Assembly (NCBI GenBank): GCA_033065855.1 | Contig: JAVXUO010000245.1 | Span: forward strand, 33,164-97,163 | Direction: 5' to 3' | Origin: Escallonia rubra | Lineage: Eukaryota > Streptophyta > Magnoliopsida > Escalloniales > Escalloniaceae | DNA: 64,000 nt | In this document: positions 1 to 10,699 of the stretch, piece by piece | Numbering within the stretch: the first letter of the stretch is position 1 | How the letters are laid out: every line of letters begins with the position of its first letter | Notes under the pieces: generated by a model | Databases searched by the model: none | Told to the model about the DNA's origin: nothing | The model's input: only the letters and a program-made list of their open reading frames with translations | Made by a program: the position numbers and the translations under genes

Positions 1-436
1 GGAACTAACTCAACTTTCATGAAAAAAAACCGGACGGTTGATCAGAGACGAAAATGATTTTTTTGGTAAAATTGGGCAGTTGGTCAAATGAAAATTTGGA
101 TTTTCGTAAGAAAACCAGGCAGTTGATCAGAGTGATAAACATGGAAATTCAAATCAAATAGGAAAATTGGCCGTTATATTCGAAAAACATCCAATTTTTC
201 TGATAAAAGTTATGACTTTTAAAATTTTTGACTCCTATCTCTACAGAACTTAGGGCTCTCTCAATATATATTTAGGACTCATCCCTTCATAACGACATTT
301 GACTCCCATTCTCTTCAAAGAATTCCCAGTGGCTTTTGAGGATAATTTAACGATCATTGAGCCATAATTTCAACAAGATGGAACTAATCCATCGCGATGG
401 ACGATTCAACTTAAAATCTGTCATGAGTCTAAGAGT
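1..436. other. Repeat-derived DNA, no gene
   Basis: No coding signal is visible. The first 190 bases carry a loose repeat in which a phrase like CCGGACGGTTGATCAG or GGGCAGTTGGTCA recurs about every 60-70 bases. Very similar phrases recur at 54.3-54.87 kb, so both stretches probably come from the same repeat family, possibly an LTR-retrotransposon segment. The rest is AT-rich sequence without recognisable structure. Confidence 0.4.
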
Positions 437-694
437 ATGGTTGTTCACGAAAACATTTTCCGTGCTGCACGCAAATTCTGGGATGTTGATGATCACGTCT
501 TTCGTTTAGGCTTAGGTGAACTCTCCCCTACCCATGAAGAATTTTTTGCTTTAGTGGACATCGTGGTTAATCTGCCAATTGCTGTTCTTGTTATCCAAGA
601 TGATTATGCTAAGGCCTTCAAGGGTTTGCTGAAGGTCAAGAAGGAAAGGGCTAGGTCTTTCAACCTAATGAAGGTATTCTGCTGTCTCCTGTGA
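437..694 (+). pseudogene. Plant-mobile-domain / DUF7745-like fragment
   Basis: An 85-residue open frame. The stretch FWDVDDHVFRLGLGELSPTH (residues 14-33) followed by EEFFALVD resembles the N-terminal part of plant mobile domain or DUF7745-type proteins, which carry a 'FWDP..HVFRFG..E..PT.EEF' pattern. Those proteins are usually several hundred residues long and many are transposon-associated. Here the similarity fades after about residue 60 and the frame stops at 694, so this is a fragment. The ATG may not be a true start, because family members extend upstream. A CACTA element terminus lies 142 bases downstream. The family assignment is from memory of the motif and is moderately uncertain; it could be part of an older element in which CACTA A inserted. 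Confidence 0.4.
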
Positions 695-835
695 TACATA
701 ATTTTCTGCTAAACTGCATGGTCGTGATCACCGGTAGGCATGTGGTGGGGTAGCTGCTCTAGCATTATTCTTGGTGGCCAAATATCTCACCTTCTCTGGC
801 ACTAGTGTTGTTACCGATGTGCATAAGGACCCAAG

Positions 836-1205
836 CACTACAAGAAAAAAGGTCTTTAGCAACAGACTTTTAGCGACGGACAACTCCGTCACCAAAAACC
901 TTCAGTGACGGACTATTAGCAACGGGCTTATACTGACGGGTAATCCGTCTCTAAAAGTATTTTACACAGTTTTATTTTCGGTCAAAATTTGAAAATAAAT
1001 CCAGCAACAGAATATTTGCGACGGATTGCTATTCATCGCTAAAAGTATTTTTTCAAAGTTTTTAAAACTTAATTCGTCAATAAAAAACGTCAGCGTCGCT
1101 GAAAGGCTGTTTTAAGTAATTTTTAGCAACGGATCTTTAGTGATGGTAACGTCCGTCGCTCAAAGTAAAAAAATTTGAAAAAAAAATACTTTAGCGACGG
1201 GCAAG
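836..1205 (+). repeat. CACTA A left terminal inverted repeat and subterminal repeats
   Basis: After the CACTACAAGAAAA terminus comes a dense series of short direct and inverted motifs of the form TTTAGCGACGGA / TCCGTCGCTAAA, at least ten copies in 370 bases. Such subterminal arrays are where the CACTA accessory protein binds in known En/Spm elements. The motif matches the right end of CACTA B (40390-40831), supporting common family membership. Confidence 0.8.
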
Positions 1206-1804
1206 GTCTGTTGCTAATAGTGGATTTAAATGCCCTAATCTTCCATCTTTCTTCTACCTGCCGCACACACACTCTCTCTCTCTCTGTAGATTACTTATCA
1301 CCTCCCAAGCCCCGACCGTCGCCGTAAAGCCCCGCTGTAACGCCACCAGGCCGCCATACCTGCCACTGCTGCACCCCACCCTTCCCCCATTATTAGGTTT
1401 TTTTTTAATTATTGTTGTAATTATTCTTATACTTGTCGTAGAATTTTTTTAATTAGTGTTATAATTATGGTTATTTTTATAATTAATGTTGCAATTATTG
1501 TTATGATTATGGTTATTTTTATTATTATTGTTGTAATTATTGTTATAATTGTCGTAAAATTTAGCAATACTAAGGTCAAATAAAAACTCCTAACCTTCGG
1601 ACTTAAACCGAAAGGTCAATCATCAACTCCATAAATCCCAAAATCCTAATCCTAATAATAATGATTTAATTCTAATTAACCCTAATTAAACCCAATTAAC
1701 CCTAATTAACTCCTAACTAACCCTAGTTAACCCCTTACACATCCCTAAGTAACCCTAATTAAGCCAAATTAAAATCGATATTAACCTAATTAAACTAGCC
1801 CTAA
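1206..1804. other. CACTA A leader and low-complexity DNA
   Basis: Contains a short CT microsatellite (about 1268-1286), a C-rich stretch, then an imperfect repeat of TTGTAATTATTGTTATAATT type (1395-1560). From about 1660 onward there are degenerate CCCTAATTAA units, which resume after the MITE at 5233-5395. No open frame of note. Confidence 0.5.
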
Positions 1805-2595
1805 TAAGAGGCTGTTTGGGATTGATTCTCAAAATTGGATTAAAATTAAATCAGAATCAGTCTCTAAAATCAGCTTTAATCCATTTTAAGCGTAACATAT
1901 TAAAAGTTGTTGAAGATGTTTAGATAAAAATAGATTAAAGCAGGTTTAGCATGTCAAAATTAGTATATAGTGTATTCAAATTGAAATGGAACATTTAATG
2001 TCTTTTATATGTGAGGATGTTTTGGTAATTCCTTTTGTAACATCCCGGAAATTTCCAGAACATTAGACCCTCGATCCATCAATCACTAAATCATAAAATC
2101 CTCAACTCAAACAAAATAAATACTACCAATCTATCAGAGCAACTAATCCATCGATTTAATCATACTCATAATAAGCTGTCACAAATAGAACATCACAACT
2201 AAGTCCAAAAATTTTAAATGATAATATTAACCCACGCAGGGGTTCTAATGACCAAAACTAAAACTAAATTCCTCTTTCCTGCGCTCGGATCTATTCCACA
2301 CCCAATGCGATCTATTGTTCGATATTACCTGCGGAAAGGAAGTCAAAGGGGAGTGAGCTTTTGAGAGCTCAGTAAGGTCGCTCAAATGAAGAAACTACGA
2401 AACAATTACAGATGCAATTCATCAAGATTTTCAAAAGAAGAATCATAACAAGTTCGATCAGACATCAATACGATTTTCAGATACGATGCAAACGATCACG
2501 AATACAATAACATGAGCAATTGCAAAGCCACACAGGCAGTGCAGGGTAATCACTTAGCAAAGCCACGAAGGCGATGCCCATTAACACTTTCCACC

Positions 2596-2747
2596 GGCTA
2601 GTCCATCAAGGCACTAGCCCACACCAATACACCAGCTAGTCCGTCAAGGCACTAGCCCACACCAATACACCGGCTAGTCCGTCAAGGCACTAGCCCACAC
2701 CAATACACCGGCTAGTCCGTCAAGGCACTAGCCCACACCAATACACC
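2596..2747. repeat. 38-bp tandem repeat, 4 copies
   Basis: Four head-to-tail units beginning at 2596, 2634, 2672 and 2710. Each starts GGCTAGTCC(G/A)TCAAGG (AGCTAG in unit 2) and ends CACCAATACACC. Units differ by only one or two bases, indicating recent expansion within the LTR. Confidence 0.95.
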
Positions 2748-4733
2748 AACTCCCGCCAAACACACCAACGCAGAAACTCATGTCAATATGCAGGACGAAA
2801 ACATTTCGATAATGCAACATGTTATTCAATGCTCGATGGACAATAATTAATGAGCATCGATAAGAATTTCAATAAACGTTTTAAGGCTCAATCAAAGGTT
2901 CATATGGCAAACAATGCGACTTTATCAAAATAACAGAATCCAAAGAATAGCGATAACAATTCAAAAAAATATCTGAGGACAAATAGAGGAAACTGGGTTT
3001 CAGAAGAAATTCCTTACCTCGATCCACGCTATGCAATGTTAATTGACATCGATCCAAAAGTCGTTGAATTAACCTAAATTGGCAAATTCATTTATTAGAA
3101 AAATAATCTACACTACTATACTATAAACCCTATTATCAACTACCCAAACGGCGCTCACTTCTAACCCCAGAATGACGCAACTCAAAACGGTTCCCGCGCA
3201 CGGCCAACCTAACCGAGAACCCTGTACGATCCTGAACGCGTGTTGATATCCCAAAATTCAAAATAAAACACTTTTATAGCTTAAAACCTTATAAGAAGTC
3301 AAAATATGAATTTTCTGAATTTTTGAATATTTTCGAATTAAAAATAATATCCTTAAATACACTAAAAACTTATAATTTTTATACAAGCCTTAATATATGT
3401 ATAAAAATTTTAGGAATAAAAATCAGGATTTAAAAGGCGCTAAAACTATTTCTATATTTTTCGTTTGGCTAAAATCCAAGCGATACGAAAAATGATAACA
3501 AATCAACTCCAAAAATTATCAAACTTTTACTGAGTCTTTATTATGCTATAGAAACATTACTTTAATTTTTCCAAAACATTTTCATGGGTTTGAAGGCTCC
3601 AAAAGAGTTTCATATGTCTGAACTTAGAGAAAATATAATAAATACATACAATATCAGAAAAATATGAAATTTTCACAGAAACTATAATATTGTACTGAGA
3701 ACCATCCTGTAAATTTTCAGAATTTTTGGACAACCGTACAATATCCAATAGCCACGTTGTACAACTGTTCATGCACAGTGTACCACCTTTGCTGTAGAGA
3801 CCCATCACTGTTGAACCTCCTCCTCCTTCTCTGCTGTCCAAAACCCAGAAACAAACTCACTCACATGCCTGGTTCATTCATTCCCTATACACACACACAT
3901 CTATACTACTTTCACTCATTCACACACACACACAAACACACAACAAAACACACTCATATTTCTCCACACCCACTGCCATACTCCCTGCTCACTCACCTTT
4001 TAATTTGGTTCCACACACTCACAAGCACCACTTCACTCACAGGCCTATATATATATACACCCACATACACACACTAATTTACAACACCCATACATCTACA
4101 CAACACCTTACAACTGTTCTTACCGATGCACTTCCTTCACTCATTCACATAAATTCCTCTCAATGAAACACACCAAAACTCACACAGGCTGTGCACTAAA
4201 GATTGACACACGCAGACACACATACACCACAAACTCACACACTGCACTCACCTTTTACTCCCCATAATACACACACTAAAAACAAATCCATACTCTCCTG
4301 GTCAAGACCATAAGATTCAAAATGTGTCCCTCTGTCGCCAGTAAATTAATGGATTACTACTGCTGGCAGCCAAACCACTTTGCCGCGTACGCATGATATA
4401 CAGCAGCATTGACGAACATCTTCTTTTCCGGACCATGTGCTGTCAACAAGTCTTTTTGTGTGAAGATTGCCTCAGCTCTAACTAAAGACCTCTGCCCAAA
4501 CCTTCTCTCCAAACCCAGAACCCACTCACACACACCATGTCTGCTCTAACGCGCACACACACATACGATACCCATATGCAGTAATACACACCAATACATT
4601 GAATCACTGCAAGAGAGCTTACCAGAGGTTGGACTCTCTTCGCCGGAGTTCACGGACGGCCTTCTTTGTCTCTTTATGTGTAAATTCTTCCTCTGCGTAA
4701 CTATCTCACTGTCTCACGAACCCACACATAAAC

Positions 4734-4738
<5 letters not shown>

Positions 4739-4771
<33 letters not shown>
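4739..4771. repeat. (CT)n microsatellite
   Basis: Uninterrupted CT dinucleotide run of about 16 units inside the solo LTR. Confidence 0.95.
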
Positions 4772-4774
<3 letters not shown>

Positions 4775-5407
4775 CGATCTTCAGAAAAACGGGAATGGGA
4801 AATAACTAGAGACGGCTACCCCATTGTAAAAGCAGGTATATATATAAACCCTAATTGGCGAATCACAAAGAGAACCCCTTACACTCACATTAGTCGCTAA
4901 AAATCGCTAAACGGAAATATCAATGCTAATGAAAAAAAAAAAAATTGTCGCTGAATAAAAATATCGGCACTAAGTAAAAAATATTTTCGCTGCTAAAAAT
5001 TTAAAATAAATCGGAAAAATATCGGGGTGTTACACCTTTGGTCAAACCTTATTCTCTGAAACTGATTAAATCTTAATCTATGAAAATGAGAATTCTGGAT
5101 TTAGTCAGTTTTGAGCACATTGGAACAGATTTAATCAGTTAAATTTTTTTTTCCGTCAAACACTTCAAATCTGATTTAATATGAATTGAATCAAGTTTGA
5201 CCATTTTAGAATCAATCACAAACACTCTCTAAGCCCTAATTAAACCCTAAGTAACCCTACCTAATTAAACCCTAAGTAACCCTACCTAATTAAACCCTAA
5301 TTAAATCCTAATTAGCCCTAACTAGCACTGATAAACCCTAATTAAACTAATTAAGCCCTAATTATCGCTGATAAACCCTAATTAAACCTAGTCGCATATA
5401 CAGTTAG

Positions 5408-5680
5408 GTAGACACCTATCAAGCCGACCAAGCACATGTGTTGGTACCTGTCGAGGTGAACAACGAGGAGGACAATCTTTCTCTTCAACCAACACTTCAT
5501 CTAGGAGAAGAAGTCATAGATGATGACGCAGAAGATACAGAAAGTGTTGAAGATGATGAGGTTGAGTCTACAGACGAAGATGATGAATTACAAGATGAAG
5601 ACGACGACGAGTCTCAAGAAGAAGAGGATGATGAGTCTGAAGATGAAGACGATGATGATTCTAAAAATGAAGATGATTGA
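5408..5680 (+). pseudogene. CACTA A TNP2-like transposase, last (acidic) exon
   Basis: A 91-codon open stretch beginning VDTYQADQAHVLVPVEV and ending in a long Asp/Glu/Ser tail (EDDDESQEEEDDESEDEDDD). It aligns residue for residue with the transposase tail of CACTA B at 37900-38175 (VDTFQVDQVPVSVPVEV and the same acidic run). Everything upstream of this exon in the transposase gene is missing from element A, so it cannot make a functional transposase. The acidic tail is seen at the C-terminus of many plant TNP2-type proteins; its role is not established. Confidence 0.7.
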
Positions 5681-5811
5681 CTTGCAATGTTGTAACATGC
5701 ATGTTCTTGTAATAAGTAACTTGAATATTTCACTTAATGTTACGACATAACAAAGTCATCTTCCAAATGTGACGTGTACTTGATTATTCATAGTGATATG
5801 TTAACTTACTC
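5681..5811 (+). other. 3' region of the TNP2-like gene
   Basis: Matches the sequence downstream of the acidic exon in CACTA B (both continue with GTTGTAACATGCAT). It ends at the hAT target duplication ACTTACTC (5804-5811). Confidence 0.5.
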
Positions 5812-5878
5812 CAGTGGTGGAACCAGGATTTCATTCCAGGAGGGGCTAAAAATATATCGAAGGAGATAAATATTATAA

Positions 5879-6849
5879 GGGCTAATTACACCTATATCTC
5901 TGAGGTTTAGGGGTAATTACACTCATGTCCACAAAGTTTTAAAATGTAACATACGTGACCAAAAACGTTAAACAAAGTATCACTTTTATCCAACCGTCAG
6001 TATTCCGTCCAAAAAGTGTAATTTTCGTCAATACGTATTTTGAAAATGGCAATACTACCCCTGTTGATATCCTAATTTTCTCTCTCCACAATTTAAACCC
6101 TAAATCTGAAGTCACCGCCGGCAGCCCCCCTCCGCCGCCCCACGCCGCCGGCAGCCCCCCTCCCCCGCCCCACGCCGTCGCCGGTAGCCCCCCTCCCCTT
6201 GCCCCACCACGCCGGCAAGCCCTTGGCGATGGGAAGGAGACAGATCTGGCCATTGCAAGCCCATCGTGGTGGTGATGGCTCTGCCTTACTGGTGGTCACG
6301 GTGGCGCGCATCTCGAAGGAAGAGGCCGGTGTCGCGACGTAGCTCGGTGGGGATGCTTGCGATCTCGGACGGCGCGGGGTACGGAGGTAGGTCGCGGCGG
6401 TGATGGTGGCGACCGGAGGGCCTGCTACTGCGGCCTGCCTCGCCGGAGGGCCTGCTACTGCGCAGACGGCGTGGGGGCGGGGTACGGAGGTAGGTCGCGG
6501 CGGTGATGGTGGCGACCGGAGGGCCTGCTACTGCGGCCTGCCTCGCCGGAGGGCCTGCTACTTTATCAGACGGCGTGGGGGCGGGGGGGTGTGGGGAGAG
6601 GAAGAGGCAGACGGGTGTGGGGGGGGGTGGGGGCGCGGGGGGGGGGGGGGGGGGGGTGGGGAGAAGAAGAATGAACAGTAAATTAATTGGGTAATTTATT
6701 TTAAAGTCAGGGGCAATCAAGTCTTTTCATTAAAACCGTTAAGATTTTTAAGGTTCCGTTTGTCGATGGACATAAGTGTTACATTTTGAAACTTTGTGGA
6801 CATGAGTGTAATTACCCCCAAACCTCAGGGACATAGGTGTAATTAACCC
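5879..6849. mobile_element. Foldback/MULE-like element with ~70-bp inverted repeats
   Basis: The left arm GGGCTAATTACACCTATATC and the right arm, which reads inward as GGGTTAATTACACCTATGTC, stay complementary for about 70 bases. They include a shared block reading GTAATTACACTCATGTCCAC on the left arm. Candidate 9-bp target duplications TAAATATTA / TAAATATTT flank it, with a TAA left over on the left, which would fit a Mutator-like element. The interior (6100-6660) is GC-rich simple sequence with direct repeats and a run of about 20 G at 6630-6660. No credible protein is encoded. Confidence 0.7.
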
Positions 6850-7028
6850 TAAATATTTTTATAAGTAAAATAGCACACAAAAACAAAGTGCACTTTTCGA
6901 TAATACACAAAACATACTAAAAAGCATCTAAAAGGTCTTATTAAGTTTCATGAGAGCCACTAAAGACTCTTTACAACACAAAAGAAGATAATACAAAATA
7001 CACATTTCAGTGTTTACAAACGAAAGCA

Positions 7029-9517
7029 CTAAATAACTACTCGATGAGGCGCCGAAAATTGGTAGCGTTTGATAATAGCCTCATTTGTAATAGTTTTGAA
7101 GACATTTTTCTCGATGTAACAAACCAAGCTATCATTCATCCATTCGTCTCCCATGCGATTCCGAAGTCGAGTCTTTATTATCTTAATTACAGAGAAAACT
7201 CTTTCTACAGAAGCAGTTACAACAGGTAAAAGTAAGACCAATCTCAAAAGCAAGAACACCAAAGGATATATCACATCCTTTTTCAACTCAACTAACTTTA
7301 TAACAAGTTCACCAATTCCCCTGACTTCATAAAGTTCTTCACAGGAGCGCACATCCATAATATAAGTCTCGAGCTGACTTTGAAGTACCCTAAGCTCTAT
7401 TGGCGAAAATTCATATGGATAAAACTGTGCAAGACGTATCAACTTCTACTTATTAAAAGCAGAAAAACCATCACTTGGATCGAGACATGCCATACATATA
7501 AGCAACTCCGTGGTTACCTCACTGAAACGATTATTCAACTCAGTGATTTGCAAATCAACAACCGTAAAAAAAATATCAACACGATAATGGTAAAATTTTG
7601 TACCTTCTTCAGCATTACGTCTTTGCCTCCCCGGGGCTACAAACCTCGCACTCATGTCCAATACGTCAATATCGTGTTTTACACAAAATTGTGAGACCTC
7701 TTCCAGCAAGTCTTCCAACCCTTGATCTCTAAAGTCCTGCAATCGTTGCTTTGTTATTCTTACCAACTTCATTGCATTCACAATGTTTTGATATTTCTTT
7801 TGTAATGCTTGTGAAAGTTCATTCGTCATCCCCAAAATATTTGTCATCAAATGCATGTTGAAGACAAAATCATAAGTTGGCACCGAGTTCAAAAGACCCA
7901 ATGCTTCACCTCTCTGTTCATAATCTGTAGCATCCTCAACAACCTTATTAAGCACACATATCACTGAAGCAAACATATGACTCAAATTCAATAATGCACC
8001 GTAATGTGATCCCCAACGGGTCTCTCCTGCTCTTTTGATGCTAGTTTCTTGATTTAAATCTCGACCACTGACGATATCACCACTCTTAAAGTCACGAGTA
8101 AGTCTAATGGCTTCACTTTCTCGAATAGCATATCTTCGCTTGCATGAAACTCCCACAACGTTGACTACCTTAGCAACCAAATTAAAGAGCAATGCAATCT
8201 GAGCATTTTTTTTTTGCAACGGCTACAAGAGTTAGCTGAAGTTGATGAGCAAAGCAATGAATATAATAAGCACTTTCATTCTCCCTCTGAATTAAGGTTT
8301 TAAGACCATTGAATTCACCTTGCATATTACTTGCTCCATCATAGCCTTGTCCACGAATTCTTGAAATGCTCAATTCATGCATTGCAAATAAACTGTCAAT
8401 CGCGTCTTTCAATGATAAGGCAGCGGTATTAGCAACATGGACAATACCAAGAAAACGTTCAATCACACGTCCTCTTTTGTCCACATATCTCAAGACAACT
8501 CCCATTTGTTCTTTGACTGAAATATCACGACACTCGTCAACTAAAATGGAAAATAATTCAGTTTTCATGTCCCCAACAATTGCATCTCTTATTTCTCCGG
8601 CAATGGCACTAACAATTTCTTTCTGAACTTTTGGTGATGTCAATTTGAGATTCTGAGGAGCATTCAACAACGCGACTTTTTTCACATTTTCATTGTAATC
8701 AGCAATAAACTCTAACAGTTCTAGAAAATTTCCCTGATTTTCAGATTCATCAGATTCATCGTGCCCACGGAAAGACAAGCCTTGACGTAAGAGAAACTGA
8801 ATAACATCAATTGATGCAGTCAAGCGAGTACGGTATTGAACCCTACTTTCATCTGTTTGCTTGGACAAAACTACTTCAATACTCTGCTGAGGGTTATCAA
8901 AGGCTTGACACTTAGTTAAAGCAAGGTTGTGTACACTACCAACTTCTCCAACATGTTTTTGGAATTTCTCCTTCTTCTCCAATCGTTAAAACCATGCCTA
9001 ACAAAAGTACCACCACCCCTTGCTCCCCATGAGCACTTCCGAACAAGTAGCAACACAAACAATATGCTTCATCTTTTGCTACACTATACTCCAACCAACT
9101 CGAATAAATGTCAAACCAAGAAGAAACAAATCAACGAGACTGAGTTCCGAATTGTGTAAATGGAAAATTGTGGTGACGAGGTTGGCAAGGACCTTTCGAC
9201 CAATACGCTCGTCGAACTTTATCTCGAACATTAGGACCATAATCCAAAATATTCGGACGCAACCCAGGATCCGCAATAAGCTCGTCAGAATTGAACTCAT
9301 CGCTAACTCTGCTTGAATGTCCGGAATGAATATCACGATACACAATGGGAGCCTTGTCCCTTACTGTTGGAATCGGAAACTGTTGAATAGTATCTTGATT
9401 TCTACACTCATTCTTATTAGACTGCAATAACTTTTCCACCTTTACTTTCTTTTTAAAGTACTTTTTCCATTCTGAAAAAAAATATTTTATTTTAAGTATC
9501 AATCCATCAATTATCAA
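7029..9517 (-). pseudogene. hAT transposase (TTF zinc finger, DUF4371, hAT dimerisation), decayed
   Basis: Reads right to left. 9517-9131 is the N-terminal part, ending near HHNFPFTQFGTQSR, which leads into a TTF-type zinc finger. The finger region (about 9130-8983) is frame-shifted. 8982-8182 is a DUF4371-type catalytic region with ILVDECRDIS and GQGYDGASNM (acidic residues expected of the hAT DDE core) and HCFAHQLQL. 8219-7446 continues after a shift at a poly-T run (~8207-8217, minus-strand A run). 7442-7029 carries the C-terminal dimerisation motif ASVERVFSVIKIIKTRLRN. The last two blocks are in the same frame, separated by one TAG after FSAFNK at 7446-7448. The lesions are few, so it was lost recently. 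Intact relatives are about 750-800 residues. In functional relatives this enzyme cuts the element ends and dimerises in the nucleus. Confidence 0.9.
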
Positions 9518-10508
9518 TCAAATAACCTAGTTAATTACAAATATTTTATTCTTTTACTTTTCCAGTCATGTTTTATTATCGCGTTAACCTAATTAACCTA
9601 ATTTCAACCCACCATTCAACTAAATCACATATCCGACATCTCAATCCAATTGGGTCCCATCCTCCATCAACAATCTCAAATCTCAAGTGCTCAATGCATA
9701 ACTAATAATCAGTAATTAATAATCTCAATTTTCAAATGCACAATTAACACAACCTAAAATTATCAATCAAATAATCAATGCTCAAATGGGATAAAAATCC
9801 AATTGGGTCTCATCCTCCATCAACAATCTCAAATCTCAAGTGCTCAATGCACGATTAACAGCCATAAAGCATCAATTAATAATCTAAATTATCAAATACA
9901 CAACTAACAACCTAAAATTATTAATCAAATAATCAATTCTCAATAGCAAAAGAAATTGTTCAAAATGCACACTGACCTCAGTCCTCAGAAATCAGAACGG
10001 CGTTGTTGTCGCAATGTCGCTGGCGGTGGGTTCTTCGTCGTGACCACCGGTGACTGAGGCTCAGAAGTCAGAAGTCAGATCTGCTTGAAATTCACTATTT
10101 CAGGCGCCGTGACCGCCGACCGGTGAGGTTCGTCGCTTCCTCGGTTCGTCCGCCGGCTCGTAGATCTAAGCTAGATCTGGCCGGAGTTGGGGTGGGGACT
10201 GGCCGGAGTTGGGAGGGCCTTCACGCTTCGGAATCGGGGCTTCGAGTTCGAGACTTCGACAAACGTGAGAAGGATCGGTGGCCGTGGACCGGTGACCGGT
10301 GGAATCGGGGCTTCGAGTTCGAGACTTCAAATCGGCGCCTCAGTTTGAGACCTTGCTTGACGCCGACCAGCGTAAGCAGCGTTACCGATGAGGTGATGAG
10401 CCGAAGACCGGTGGCCGTGGGCAGTGCCGCGGTGACTGCCGGTGAGCAGTGACTGCCGGTGAGCGGTGACTTCCGGTGAGAGTTGACTGAGTGAGTGAGA
10501 GCCGAGAG

Positions 10509-10552
<44 letters not shown>

Positions 10553-10654
10553 GAATGAAAAAAAAATAATACTATATATATATATATATATATTTTTTTC
10601 CAAAATCTGAAGGGGTGCTTTAGCCCCCCTCGTACATATTTAGTTCCGCCCCTG
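9518..10654. other. hAT element non-coding end region
   Basis: No gene. Contains a 153-bp tandem duplication (about 9646-9798 and 9799-9945, each starting CCAATTGGGTC), GC-rich sequence with local duplications (10120-10440), a GA microsatellite (10512-10546) and a TA microsatellite (10572-10593). It would be the promoter/5' leader side of the minus-strand transposase. Confidence 0.6.
10512..10593. repeat. (GA)n and (TA)n microsatellites
   Basis: A GA run of about 17 units (10512-10546), then an A-rich spacer and a TA run of about 11 units (10572-10593), just inside the hAT right terminus. Confidence 0.95.
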
Positions 10655-10699
10655 ACTTACTCATTTATTTGGTTTATACAGTGTTTCTGTAGTTTTAGT

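Larger units (their letters stand above)
2036..5034. mobile_element. Solo LTR of a Ty3/gypsy-type retrotransposon (3.0 kb)
   Basis: Starts TGTAACATCCCGG and ends CGGGGTGTTACA, so the termini are TG...CA inside an inverted TGTAACA/TGTTACA. It is flanked by a perfect 5-bp TSD CCTTT (2031-2035 and 5035-5039). No internal retrotransposon region or second LTR is present, the product expected of LTR-LTR recombination. Length and terminal sequence fit the Del/Tekay chromovirus type, but that lineage call is inference. Inside are a 38-bp tandem repeat (2596-2747), a CA-rich stretch (3880-4260) and a CT microsatellite. Open frames in it are low-complexity and not considered genes. Confidence 0.9.
1808..5229. 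mobile_element. PIF/Harbinger (Tourist-like) MITE split by a solo LTR
   Basis: Left terminus GAGGCTGTTTGGGATTGATT at 1808 and the inverted counterpart ending ...AATCACAAACACTCTC at 5229. Both are flanked by TAA (1805-1807 and 5230-5232), the usual PIF/Harbinger target duplication. Without the 3-kb LTR the element is about 0.42 kb with no coding capacity. It sits in a CCCTAATTAA-type repeat field on both sides, which confirms that the flanks were once contiguous. Confidence 0.8.
5812..10654 (-). mobile_element. hAT element with TTF-finger-type transposase, 4.84 kb
   Basis: Left end CAGTGGTGGAAC and right end ...GTTCCGCCCCTG are imperfect inverted repeats of the CAGGGGCGGAAC type. They are flanked by a perfect 8-bp TSD ACTTACTC (5804-5811 and 10655-10662), diagnostic of hAT. 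The minus strand encodes a decayed hAT transposase (7029-9517). An inverted-repeat element (5879-6849) has inserted close to its left end. It lies inside CACTA A between the transposase tail and the Ptta-like gene. Confidence 0.95.

Noticed and set aside
2596..2747. Possible CRISPR-like array
   Set aside because: Units are contiguous with no unique spacers, and the sequence is a plant LTR; it is an ordinary tandem repeat.
3757..4077. 106-residue frame in the solo LTR
   Set aside because: CA-rich low-complexity translation within a non-coding LTR.
1660..5395. Interstitial telomere
   Set aside because: CCCTAA occurs, but the units are mostly CCCTAATTAA-like and irregular, not the plant TTTAGGG heptamer.
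6093..6720. Overlapping Gly/Pro/Arg-rich frames on both strands
   Set aside because: GC-rich simple sequence and local duplications in the foldback element; all frames are open for compositional reasons.
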